The notes under the pieces are model-generated. The model saw only the letters and a program-made list of their open reading frames with translations. It was not told the DNA's origin and made no database searches. From assembly GCF_026586625.1 (NCBI RefSeq), contig NZ_JAODIW010000008.1, positions 390,382-454,381 of the forward strand: DNA of 64,000 nucleotides. Direction: 5' to 3'. Below, one piece after another: positions 16,339-23,951 of this stretch. This DNA comes from Halobium salinum. Lineage in GTDB: Archaea; Halobacteriota; Halobacteria; Halobacteriales; Haloferacaceae. Within the stretch, counting starts at the first letter, position 1, and each line of letters starts with the position of its first letter. Both the position numbers and the translations under genes were made by a program.

Positions 16339-17883
16339 ATGACAGGTGCCTTGAACCGTCGGACGTACCTCCGCGCGGCCGGTGGGGCGGTCGCGCTCGC
16401 GTCCGGTGCTGGGGTGGTCTCGGGGACGGGGACGAACGGCAAGCTGGTCTTCGTCTACGACGACGGGCCGGACGACGACTACACGCGGGCCCTCCCGATC
16501 CACGAGGAGGAGGGCGTGCCGGCGTGCTCGGCCTGTATGGGTGCATCCGTGGTACCGGGGCGCGAACACTACATGGGTCCCGACCAGCTCGTCGAGCTCG
16601 AGGAGGCCGGGTGGGAAATCATGTCCCACTCGCTGTACCACCTCCACCACGGCGAGATCGACGTCACCCGGAGCGTCGCCGCCGAGGACGAGCGACTCTC
16701 CGTCGCCTGGGACACCCACGCGAACCCGCCGAAGATCAACAGTCCGCTCGTCGTCTCCGACGGCGGGCGCTCGGCGACGGTCACCGTCGTCGGGAGCGGG
16801 ACCGACGACACCGGGGAGCCCTACCTCCAGCTCGACGGTTCGGTGGGGACGACCTTCGACGCAGGAGCGGGCGTCACCGAGCGGTTCTCCGAGGACATCA
16901 TGCGCGACCGGCTCGCCCGTTCGGTCGAGCGACTGGAGGGAATGGGCGTCACCGTCGACAACTTCGTCTACCCCTACGGCGCGCACTCCGCGGCCTCCGA
17001 CCGGGTGACCCGGGAGTTGTTCGACGCCGTCGCCAACTGGGGGAAGGAGGGCGGTCGGAACCCGGGCCAGGGCGCCGACCCCTATCGGCTCCGACGCCAG
17101 CAGTTCGACGGTCGAGAGGCTTCCTTCGAGGAGATTGCCCGGTACCTCGACCGCGTCGCCGAGAACGACGAACTAGGTATCCTCGGGGGCCACACCTTCT
17201 ACGACGACCTCCCCGCCTCGCGCATCCGCAAGACCATTCGGATGGCGAAGAAGCGCGGGTTGGAAATCGTCACCCTCCGCGAGGCGCTGGAGGCCGACGG
17301 GACCGCGTCTGGTGGGTCGTCGGGGGCGACATCGACACCGACACCCACACCGACGGCGACACCCACGCAGACGTCGACGGCGACGCCCGACGAAGTGGAG
17401 GACGAGGAGGAAGACGCGTCGTCGGGGACAACCCGACAGTCGTCCGGCGGCTCGGGGTCGAGCAGCGGTGGTTCGGGGTCGAGCAGCGGTGGTTCGGGGT
17501 CGAGCAGCGGTGGTTCGGGGTCGAACACTGGGAGTTCAAAATCGAGCAGCGGAGGGTCGAAACGGAGCGTCGGAAGCGGCTCCGGCGAGCGTTCGAGGAC
17601 GACCGCCACGTCGACGCCGACCCGGACGACGACCTCGGCAGAGGGACCGGCATCTCGCTCGACGTCAACGCCGACCGCGACGGCGACGGAGACCCCCACG
17701 TCGTCGCCGACGACGGAGGCGACCGCGACGAGGACGCCGACGCGGACCCACACGCGGGCACCCGCCGAGCGAGCACGGCGGACGACACAGCAGTCGCGGG
17801 CCAAGCGCCGTCGCGAGGGGGACGACCTCTTCGAGTTCGTCGACGACATCGGGGCGTTCTTCGCCCGACTGCTGGGCCTCTGA
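16339..17883 (+). CDS. Tat-exported polysaccharide deacetylase (NodB-like) with Ser/Gly/Thr-rich tail
   Basis: 514 residues. A Tat signal (LNRRTYLRAAGG, R7-R8) precedes a NodB-type domain at about residues 33-315. Motif 1 is FVYDDGPDDDY, motif 2 MSHSLYHLHH (HxxxH metal ligands) and motif 3 NFVYPYGAHS. These enzymes deacetylate N-acetyl sugars using a divalent metal. A roughly 60-residue insertion sits between motifs 2 and 3. The C-terminal 200 residues are low-complexity: Thr-Pro repeats, four GSGSSSG units and Thr/Arg stretches, probably a heavily O-glycosylated spacer. The protein ends with an amphipathic FEFVDDIGAFFARLLGL. No archaeosortase motif is present. Confidence 0.75.
   Translation: MTGALNRRTYLRAAGGAVALASGAGVVSGTGTNGKLVFVYDDGPDDDYTRALPIHEEEGVPACSACMGASVVPGREHYMGPDQLVELEEAGWEIMSHSLYHLHHGEIDVTRSVAAEDERLSVAWDTHANPPKINSPLVVSDGGRSATVTVVGSGTDDTGEPYLQLDGSVGTTFDAGAGVTERFSEDIMRDRLARSVERLEGMGVTVDNFVYPYGAHSAASDRVTRELFDAVANWGKEGGRNPGQGADPYRLRRQQFDGREASFEEIARYLDRVAENDELGILGGHTFYDDLPASRIRKTIRMAKKRGLEIVTLREALEADGTASGGSSGATSTPTPTPTATPTQTSTATPDEVEDEEEDASSGTTRQSSGGSGSSSGGSGSSSGGSGSSSGGSGSNTGSSKSSSGGSKRSVGSGSGERSRTTATSTPTRTTTSAEGPASRSTSTPTATATETPTSSPTTEATATRTPTRTHTRAPAERARRTTQQSRAKRRREGDDLFEFVDDIGAFFARLLGL
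17449..17532 (+). repeat. 21-base in-frame tandem repeat, four copies
   Basis: The unit GGTTCGGGGTCGAGCAGCGG(T) encodes GSGSSSG. Copies start at 17449, 17470, 17491 and 17512. The first has one substitution (C for T at position 3), the second and third are identical, and the fourth diverges at its end. Because the length is a multiple of three, slippage changes only the length of the extracellular spacer. Confidence 0.9.
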
Positions 17884-18146
17884 GCAGCCGGCCACGGCGA
17901 CGAGCGCCGATACGGCTCTCGTGACGGCCGACTAGACGCTCCCCGCCCGACCAAAACACGCTGTACGCCGTACGACGCCGGCGAGTCGACCGTCGCCGCG
18001 TACCGGAACTGACGGAGCGGACGGGCCGAGTGAGCCGACGCACCCCCGGGCGTTCGTTACGAGTCGGTTACTGTCGTTTCGGTGTACCGTATCCTGTAGG
18101 CATTCTTGCGTTAACGTGATATCACTTCTCACACCACCGATACTGT

Positions 18147-19952
18147 ATGGTAGCATACACCACACGTCGGGGGGCGCTCCGACTGGGCGTCCTCGCGTCG
18201 GTCGGGGGAGTGGTGACGGGGGCAGCCGCCGACCGCGCGGCCGGACAGCAGGGCCGCCGGTTGGAGGTCCGCTCAACCGCGGCGGAGGAGACGGTCCACT
18301 ACGAGTTCGTCGTCGACGGAGGCGTCCGGAAAGTCCGGGACGGGTCACGAAGCGAGTCGGAGGCGAACGACACCATCCTCGACAACGGGAACGGGACGGT
18401 GACCGTGCGAGGGACGACCGGCAACGAACGCGGCGACGCGTTCGTGGTCGACGGCGGGGTCGTGGCGTTCCGCCGGACCGGCGGACGCTCGGCGTTCTCC
18501 ATCCTGCTCGACGGCGAGAACGTCAGCATCCCGGAACTCACTGGCGTCGAGGGGTCAACGGTGCGAGTCCTGTCGACCACCTCGGGGGAGCAGGTACAGT
18601 ACGAACTCGGCGTCGACGGCGTGGCCTGGAAGGTGCAGGACGGCTCCCGGAACGAATCCGAGGCGAACGACGCTATCGTCGAGCACGGAGACGGCACTGT
18701 CTCGATACGGGGGACGACCGGCAACGAGCGCGGCGACACGTTCGCGTTCACCGGGACGTACACGGGGTTCCGGCGGACGGGCGGCGACTCAGCCGTGACC
18801 GTCGAGGTGGACGGACGGCCGGTCGACGCCTGGCGGAGCCAGGGGGGCGACGCCGGAAACACTCACTTCAACCCCGGGACGGACGGGCCGACGACCGCCC
18901 CCGACCGGGCGTGGGCGGCCGAGTTCCCGGAGGCCCGGAGCAGGTCCGGTGCGGTCGCCGCGCCGGTCGTCGACGAGGGGGTTCTCTACACGGCGACGGA
19001 CGACCGAGCGTACGCCATCGACGTCGGGAGCGGCGACGTGCTCCGTCGGTTCGCGTACTCGAAGACTGGGGTACGGGCGCGACGGCTGGCGGTCGACGGC
19101 GACACACTGTACCTCTGTGAGGAGGACGCGACCTGGGACGACGGGAGCACCGGGCCGCTCCGGGCGCTGGACGCGACGACCGGGAGGGAGCGATGGCGCT
19201 TCGACCCCGGGACGCCGAGGTGGTTTGACGTCCGGGTCGGACGGAGTCGGCTGTACGCCATCTCGCTGTCCAGACTGTACGCGCTGGACCCGGCCGACGG
19301 GAGCGTCGTCTGGTCGGCCGGTGACGCGACGGGTTCGTCCGGAGGGCTGGCCGTCGGCCGTGGCGCCGTCTTCGCCGGCCAGGCGCCGACCGCCTACGAC
19401 CGAAGCGACGGGAGCAGGCTGTGGTCCGGCCCCGGGACGAAACTCATCCACGGCGTCTCGGGGCCGCTCGTGCTCGCGTCGGAAATCGGGAGCGGCGCGG
19501 TGTACGGGTACGACGGCGCCGTCGGCAGTTGGCGGTGGGACCCACCGTACAAACACCGAGCGAACTGGACCGGGGGGTGGGCGCTGACGGGCGACACCGT
19601 CCTCCTCACGACCGACAGGAAGTACCCGCCCGAGGTGAACGCCGTCGTCGCCGTCGACCCGGAGTCGGGAACCGAGCGCTGGCGCGACGAGTACGACGAG
19701 CCGTCCGGAGACTTCGACCACCCCGACAGGGCCGTCTCGGGCGTGTCCAGCGACGGTCGGTACGCCTACGTCCAGCAGAGCCCCGAACAGTACGAGAATC
19801 GACTCATCGCCTACGACGTGGCGACCGGCGACCGCGTCTGGACGGTCCCGACGGAGACGGCCGTCCCGGCGGACGCGACTCCGGCCCCCGTCCCGGTCGG
19901 CGGAACGGTCTACGCCGTCGGACGGTCGCGCATCGCCGCGTTCCGGAACTGA
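18147..19952 (+). CDS. Tat-exported PQQ-type beta-propeller protein with two N-terminal repeat domains
   Basis: 601 residues. A Tat signal (TTRRGALRLGVLASVGG) is followed by two tandem copies of an about 90-residue module. Each holds a DGSR(S/N)ESEAND segment, a GTV(T/S)(V/I)RGTTGNERGD core and a FRRTGG end. The remaining 380 residues are a PQQ-like propeller, with blades such as LYTATDDRAYAIDVGSGDVL, YALDPADGSVVWSAGD and AVDPESGTERW. Propellers of this type are usually extracellular enzymes or binding scaffolds. No quinone-binding cysteine pair is clear, so activity is open. A GTGATATCAC palindrome (18116-18125) lies at the expected promoter position. Confidence 0.75.
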   Translation: MVAYTTRRGALRLGVLASVGGVVTGAAADRAAGQQGRRLEVRSTAAEETVHYEFVVDGGVRKVRDGSRSESEANDTILDNGNGTVTVRGTTGNERGDAFVVDGGVVAFRRTGGRSAFSILLDGENVSIPELTGVEGSTVRVLSTTSGEQVQYELGVDGVAWKVQDGSRNESEANDAIVEHGDGTVSIRGTTGNERGDTFAFTGTYTGFRRTGGDSAVTVEVDGRPVDAWRSQGGDAGNTHFNPGTDGPTTAPDRAWAAEFPEARSRSGAVAAPVVDEGVLYTATDDRAYAIDVGSGDVLRRFAYSKTGVRARRLAVDGDTLYLCEEDATWDDGSTGPLRALDATTGRERWRFDPGTPRWFDVRVGRSRLYAISLSRLYALDPADGSVVWSAGDATGSSGGLAVGRGAVFAGQAPTAYDRSDGSRLWSGPGTKLIHGVSGPLVLASEIGSGAVYGYDGAVGSWRWDPPYKHRANWTGGWALTGDTVLLTTDRKYPPEVNAVVAVDPESGTERWRDEYDEPSGDFDHPDRAVSGVSSDGRYAYVQQSPEQYENRLIAYDVATGDRVWTVPTETAVPADATPAPVPVGGTVYAVGRSRIAAFRN

Positions 19953-20062
19953 CCGTCGAGGGGCGGTCCCTGTCTGACCGTCGAGGGGCCGTCTCTCCGT
20001 CGCCGCGCCCGTCGGCTCCGCGCGAACCTTTTTCGTTCGACACACGCATGGTAACACCGGCC

Positions 20063-21058
20063 ATGAAGAAGCTGATCAACAGTCCGGAGACGGTCGTCGA
20101 CGAGATGCTGGACGGGATGGTCGCCGCACACCCCGAGTACGTTCGCCGGCTGGAGGGGACACAGGTACTCGTCCGTGCGGACGCCCCCGTCGACGGAGCG
20201 GTCGCCGTCGTCTCCGGCGGCGGGAGCGGCCACGAGCCCTCCCACGCCGGCTACCTCGGGGAGGGGATGCTCGCCGGCGCCGCCGCGGGCGAAGTGTTCA
20301 CGTCGCCGACCGCCGACGAGTTCGAGGCGATGATTCGGGAGGTCGACGGCGGCGAGGGCGTCCTCTGCGTCGTGAAGAACTACGAGGGCGACGTGATGAA
20401 CTTCGACACCGCCGCCGAGATGGCCGAGATGGAGGGCGTCGAGGTCAGGCAGGTCGTCGTCGACGACGACGTGGCCGTCGAGGACTCCCTCTACACCTCG
20501 GGTCGGCGGGGCGTCGCCGGTACCGTCCTCGTCCACAAGTGCGCCGGCGCGAAGGCCGCCGCGGGCGGGAGTCTCGACGAGGTCGCCGAAGTCGCGGAGA
20601 AGGTCGTCGACAACGTCGGGACGATGGGCACCGCGCTCACCTCCTGTGTCACCCCCGAGAAGGGCGAGCCCACCTTCGACCTCGGCGACGACGAGATCGA
20701 ACTCGGCATCGGCATCCACGGCGAGCCGGGCGTCGAGCGCACCGAGCACACGTCCGCCGACGAAATCACGGAACATCTCACGGAGCGCGTCCTCGAAGAC
20801 CTCGACCTCGACGACGGTCAGGAGGTCGTCACCATCGTCAACGGGATGGGCGGGACGCCGCTGATGGAGCTGTACGTCGTGAACCGTCGACTCCAGGAGC
20901 TGATGGACGACCACGGACTGGAGACGTGGGACGCCTGGGTCGGCGACTACATGACCTCGCTGGACATGATGGGCTGTTCCGTCACCGTCTGTGCCGTCGA
21001 CGACGAACTGAAGGAGCTGCTCGCGGCGCCCGCGGACACGCCGGCGCTGACACGCTGA
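20063..21058 (+). CDS. dhaK: dihydroxyacetone kinase subunit DhaK (PTS-dependent)
   Basis: 331 residues. The start MKKLINSPETVVDEMLDGM matches bacterial DhaK. VVSGGGSGHEPSHAGY (about residues 49-64) and IHGEPG with His219, the residue that binds dihydroxyacetone as a hemiaminal, are both intact. DhaK presents the substrate to the ADP held by DhaL, which is rephosphorylated by DhaM, giving dihydroxyacetone phosphate in the cytoplasm. An ATG five codons upstream (20048) is also possible. CCTTTTTCG near 20027 is a likely promoter element. A 165-base gap and a small membrane protein gene separate it from dhaL. Confidence 0.95.
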   Translation: MKKLINSPETVVDEMLDGMVAAHPEYVRRLEGTQVLVRADAPVDGAVAVVSGGGSGHEPSHAGYLGEGMLAGAAAGEVFTSPTADEFEAMIREVDGGEGVLCVVKNYEGDVMNFDTAAEMAEMEGVEVRQVVVDDDVAVEDSLYTSGRRGVAGTVLVHKCAGAKAAAGGSLDEVAEVAEKVVDNVGTMGTALTSCVTPEKGEPTFDLGDDEIELGIGIHGEPGVERTEHTSADEITEHLTERVLEDLDLDDGQEVVTIVNGMGGTPLMELYVVNRRLQELMDDHGLETWDAWVGDYMTSLDMMGCSVTVCAVDDELKELLAAPADTPALTR

Positions 21059-21223
21059 TGCGCTGAACCGGGAGACAGCCACGGGTCGGTGCGTCGACGC
21101 CCGCCGTCACCGCAGCGCCAGCCCATCGACGAGAATGTATTGTGTTTTGCATTCAGAGAGACTTTTTATCCACATGGGTGATTTTGTAGAGCATTTTATG
21201 CGCACTCGGCAGCTATCGGCGGT

Positions 21224-21571
21224 ATGGTCCCGGACCGAGAACAGGCCGCGCAGGCCGAGAACGGCCGCCGACCCGCCGTGGCACGGACCGCCGCCGACGG
21301 CCCACGCGAGGACGCCGCGTCGCCCGGTGGGGTTCTGACCGCCGACCGAGCGTGGCTGCTCGTCACCGGCGTGTTGCTGGTCACGATGCCCGCGCTGACC
21401 CTCGCCGTCGCGTACGCCGTGCTGACCGCGACCCGGAGCGCCGTGCTCGACGGGCTCACGCCGGTCGAGATAGTCGAACTCTACGTCGTCGAACTCGGCG
21501 CGTTCGCCCTGTTCGCGTACCTCCTGTACCGGGTGGCGAGCTACGGCGCCCGTCGAGAGGAGCGGGGGTGA
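21224..21571 (+). CDS. small two-helix membrane protein between dhaK and dhaL
   Basis: 115 residues: a charged N-terminal 40 residues, a first helix (WLLVTGVLLVTMPALTLAVA), and a second (LGAFALFAYLLYRVASYG) with a basic C terminus, so the tail is probably cytoplasmic. A CATTTTATGC element centred 27 bases before the ATG gives it its own leaderless promoter. No family was recognised. Its position inside a dha operon hints at a link to glycerol or dihydroxyacetone handling, but nothing in the sequence shows transport activity. Confidence 0.65.
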   Translation: MVPDREQAAQAENGRRPAVARTAADGPREDAASPGGVLTADRAWLLVTGVLLVTMPALTLAVAYAVLTATRSAVLDGLTPVEIVELYVVELGAFALFAYLLYRVASYGARREERG

Positions 21572-21626
21572 GGTCAGCGACCACCGCCACCACAATCACT
21601 TTCTCCGCGTCGGCCCCTCTACCGGT

Positions 21627-22400
21627 ATGGTAGACCCCGACACCCAGCGCGAGGCCGTCGTCGCCGCCGTCGAGGCGGTGGCCGAGCGGATGGCCGAGGA
21701 ACGCCGATACCTGACCGACCTCGACTCCGCCATCGGCGACGCCGACCACGGGGGCAACGTCACCCGCGGGTTCGAGGCGGCCGCAGAACAGGTCGCGGAG
21801 GCTGCCGAGGCGGACGACGACGCGACTCCGGCCGACCTCGTCAAGCGCGTCGGCCGCGCGCTCATCTCGGAGGTCGGCGGCGCCTCCGGCCCGCTGTACG
21901 GCGGGTCGATTATGAGCGCCAGCGCCGAACTCGACGGGGGTATCACCGCCGAGACGACCGTCGCGTTCGCGGAGGCGTACCTCGACAAGCTCCAGGAGCG
22001 CGGAAAGGCCGAACTCGGCTCGAAGACGATGGTCGACGCCGTCACGCCCGCCGTCCACACCTACAAGAAGTCCATCGAGCAGGACGACCTCCCGCCGCTC
22101 TCTGCGCTCGCGAAGGCCGTCGACGCCGCCGAGCGCGGGGTGCGCTTCACCACGCCGCTCCGGGCGAAGAAGGGCCGCGCCTCCTACCTCGGCTGGCGCT
22201 CCGTGGGGCATCAGGACCCCGGCGCGACGAGCACGCTGTTCGTCCTCGAGGAACTGCTCTCCGTCGCCGACGACTACCTCGAGGGCGACGTCGAGCGCGA
22301 CGCCACGTCGCCGACGGTGCCCGACGCGGACCCCGAGGAGGCGGCGGACGACGAGGGAGCAGGCGGCGCGGACGGACCGGACGCCGGAGGCGACGACTGA
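21627..22400 (+). CDS. dhaL: dihydroxyacetone kinase subunit DhaL
   Basis: 257 residues. The nucleotide-binding signature LDSAIGDADHGGNV (near residue 32) holds the Asp/His ligands for Mg-ADP, and GGASGPLYGG and SKTMVDAVTPAV follow in the family order. DhaL carries a tightly bound ADP that acts as a phosphoryl carrier between DhaM and DhaK-bound dihydroxyacetone. Residues past about 215 are an acidic Asp/Glu/Gly tail, an extension typical of halophiles and absent from the E. coli protein. Its stop overlaps the dhaM start (TGATGG), so the two are translationally coupled. Confidence 0.95.
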   Translation: MVDPDTQREAVVAAVEAVAERMAEERRYLTDLDSAIGDADHGGNVTRGFEAAAEQVAEAAEADDDATPADLVKRVGRALISEVGGASGPLYGGSIMSASAELDGGITAETTVAFAEAYLDKLQERGKAELGSKTMVDAVTPAVHTYKKSIEQDDLPPLSALAKAVDAAERGVRFTTPLRAKKGRASYLGWRSVGHQDPGATSTLFVLEELLSVADDYLEGDVERDATSPTVPDADPEEAADDEGAGGADGPDAGGDD

Positions 22401-22822
22401 TGGTCGGACTCGTCGTCGTCACTCACAGCGCGAAGGTGGCCGAAGGGGTCGCCGACACCGCGGCGCAGATGGGCGGCGAGGGTCGCGTGGTTCCGGCGGG
22501 CGGCGACCCCGACGGGGGGCTGGGCACCGACGTGGACCGCATCGAGGCGGCGATTCGGGAGTCCTACGAGGCGAACGTGGACGCCGACGCCGAGTCCGAG
22601 GCGGACGGCGTGGTCGTCCTCGTCGACCTCGGGAGCGCCGTCATGAGTGCCGAGACCGCGGCCGACGTCGTCGAGGTGGACGGCATCGAGGTCGCGTTCG
22701 CCGACGCGCCGGTCGTCGAGGGGACCGTCGAGGCCGCCGTCGAGGCGACGAGTCCGAAAGCGACCCTCGACTCGGTCGTCGAGCGGGCCGAGGGGGCGCG
22801 GGAGTACCGAAAGTTCGGCTGA
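22400..22822 (+). CDS. dhaM: PTS phosphocarrier DhaM (EIIA-mannose-like domain only)
   Basis: 140 residues: VGLVVVTHSAKVAEGVAD has the phosphorylatable His9, and VVLVDLGSAVMSAETAADVV is the second conserved strand-loop. E. coli DhaM carries HPr- and EI-like domains as well; here only the EIIA domain exists. This agrees with the separate ptsH and ptsI genes at 25.7-26.0 kb supplying the phosphate. DhaM passes phosphate from HPr to ADP on DhaL. It overlaps dhaL by one base and ends with an EYRKFG tail. Confidence 0.93.
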   Translation: MVGLVVVTHSAKVAEGVADTAAQMGGEGRVVPAGGDPDGGLGTDVDRIEAAIRESYEANVDADAESEADGVVVLVDLGSAVMSAETAADVVEVDGIEVAFADAPVVEGTVEAAVEATSPKATLDSVVERAEGAREYRKFG

Positions 22823-22929
22823 GTTACCGGTTCGAATGGTCGAACGCCCGGAGAGTCGGTCAGAATATCCGGATTCGGTACCGGCGGCGAACCGTGTGGC
22901 ATAAACGTGTGAGTCGTTGCGTGCCGGTA

Positions 22930-23562
22930 ATGATTATCTGTGAGTTCACGCTCGACTCGCCTATCCTCGCGGAGGCCCTGAGTCGATGTCCCGCCGCCGA
23001 ACTCTCCATCGAGTCACAGAACGCTCTCGGCGACGGCACCGTCCAGCTCCAAGTCTGGGGCGAGGGTGTCGAACACGAGGCGTTCGGGGCGGCACTCGAG
23101 GCGGACCCGACCACCGCGGACGGGCGGCTCCTGTTCGACGGGCCCGAGCGGTGGTACTACGACGTTCGATACAGCCACGAGGCGGCCGAGTGGTCCGTCT
23201 ACGATACGTGGGCGGACCTCGGGGGACAACTGCTCGCCTCGACCGGGTCGAGCGACGGCTGGGAGCTTCGGATGCGCTTTCCCGACCGGGCGTTCGCCCG
23301 GTTCTACGAGACCTGTGAGGAACGCGGACTCGACATCGAGATTCGGACGATATACGGCAGTGTCTCGGACGACGGCGACGGGTTCGGCCTCACCGAGTGC
23401 CAGCGGGAGGCGCTCTCGACGGCCCACGAGCAGGGGTACTTCGACGTGCCGCGGGGAACCTCGCTCGACGAACTCGCCGCGGAACTCGGCGTCAGCGACA
23501 CCGCCGTCTCGCAGCGGCTCCGACGCGGCGTCGACCGGATGCTCGACCGCTCCGTCCTCTGA
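22930..23562 (+). CDS. Bat-type helix-turn-helix regulator next to the dha genes
   Basis: 210 residues starting MIICEFTLDSPILAEAL, a typical start for this haloarchaeal family. A sensor-like alpha/beta region of about 150 residues precedes an HTH_10 domain (FGLTECQREALSTAHEQGYF, then LGVSDTAVSQRLRRGVD). A likely role is control of the dha-pts genes around it, by position only. An upstream in-frame start would add 12 residues lacking family similarity, so ATG 22930 was chosen. It is related to the protein at 151-924, sharing the FGLT...GYFD(I/V)PR(S/G) core. Confidence 0.75.
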   Translation: MIICEFTLDSPILAEALSRCPAAELSIESQNALGDGTVQLQVWGEGVEHEAFGAALEADPTTADGRLLFDGPERWYYDVRYSHEAAEWSVYDTWADLGGQLLASTGSSDGWELRMRFPDRAFARFYETCEERGLDIEIRTIYGSVSDDGDGFGLTECQREALSTAHEQGYFDVPRGTSLDELAAELGVSDTAVSQRLRRGVDRMLDRSVL

Positions 23563-23638
23563 TTCGCGGCCCGAAACAGCGACGACGGGGGTCGACGCGC
23601 ACGCCAACCGTTTTACACGTCCCGTGCGAGTCGACGGT

Positions 23639-23947
23639 GTGTCCTCCAGAAACGCCATCGGCGTCGCCCCGCTGGTCACCGGACTCGTGCTCGTGAGTCA
23701 GTCGTTCGGAGCGCTCACCGGCGGCGACTCGACCCTGTGGGTGGTTTCGAGCGTCGTCGGCGGCTGTGCGGCGGCTCTCGTCGGCGTCGGGATTCTGTTC
23801 GGGTGGGGCGAGTTCGACCCCGAGTCGGGCGAGGCAGACGAGTCCGAGTCCGGCGGGACGGGCGAGATGGGCAGGCCGGTGCCGCTCGCACTCGCGGGCG
23901 TCGCCCTCTGTGCGTTCCTCGCCGGCGCGGCGGTGACCGTCCTGTAG
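23639..23947 (+). CDS. small two-helix membrane protein
   Basis: 102 residues, GTG start. Helices are near residues 8-27 (GVAPLVTGLVLVSQSFGAL), 35-54 (VVSSVVGGCAAALVGVGILF) and 80-101 (PLALAGVALCAFLAGAAVTV), with an acidic loop (FDPESGEADESESGGTGEMG) between the last two. The start is supported by CCGTTTTACACG about 26 bases upstream, a good leaderless promoter. It converges with ptsI with only 4 bases between stops. No family recognised. Confidence 0.65.
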   Translation: MSSRNAIGVAPLVTGLVLVSQSFGALTGGDSTLWVVSSVVGGCAAALVGVGILFGWGEFDPESGEADESESGGTGEMGRPVPLALAGVALCAFLAGAAVTVL

Positions 23948-23951
23948 CGCC

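Noticed and set aside
16339-17883. archaeosortase substrate
   Set aside because: The tail is Ser/Thr-rich but has no PGF-type motif and no hydrophobic C-terminal helix followed by basic residues.
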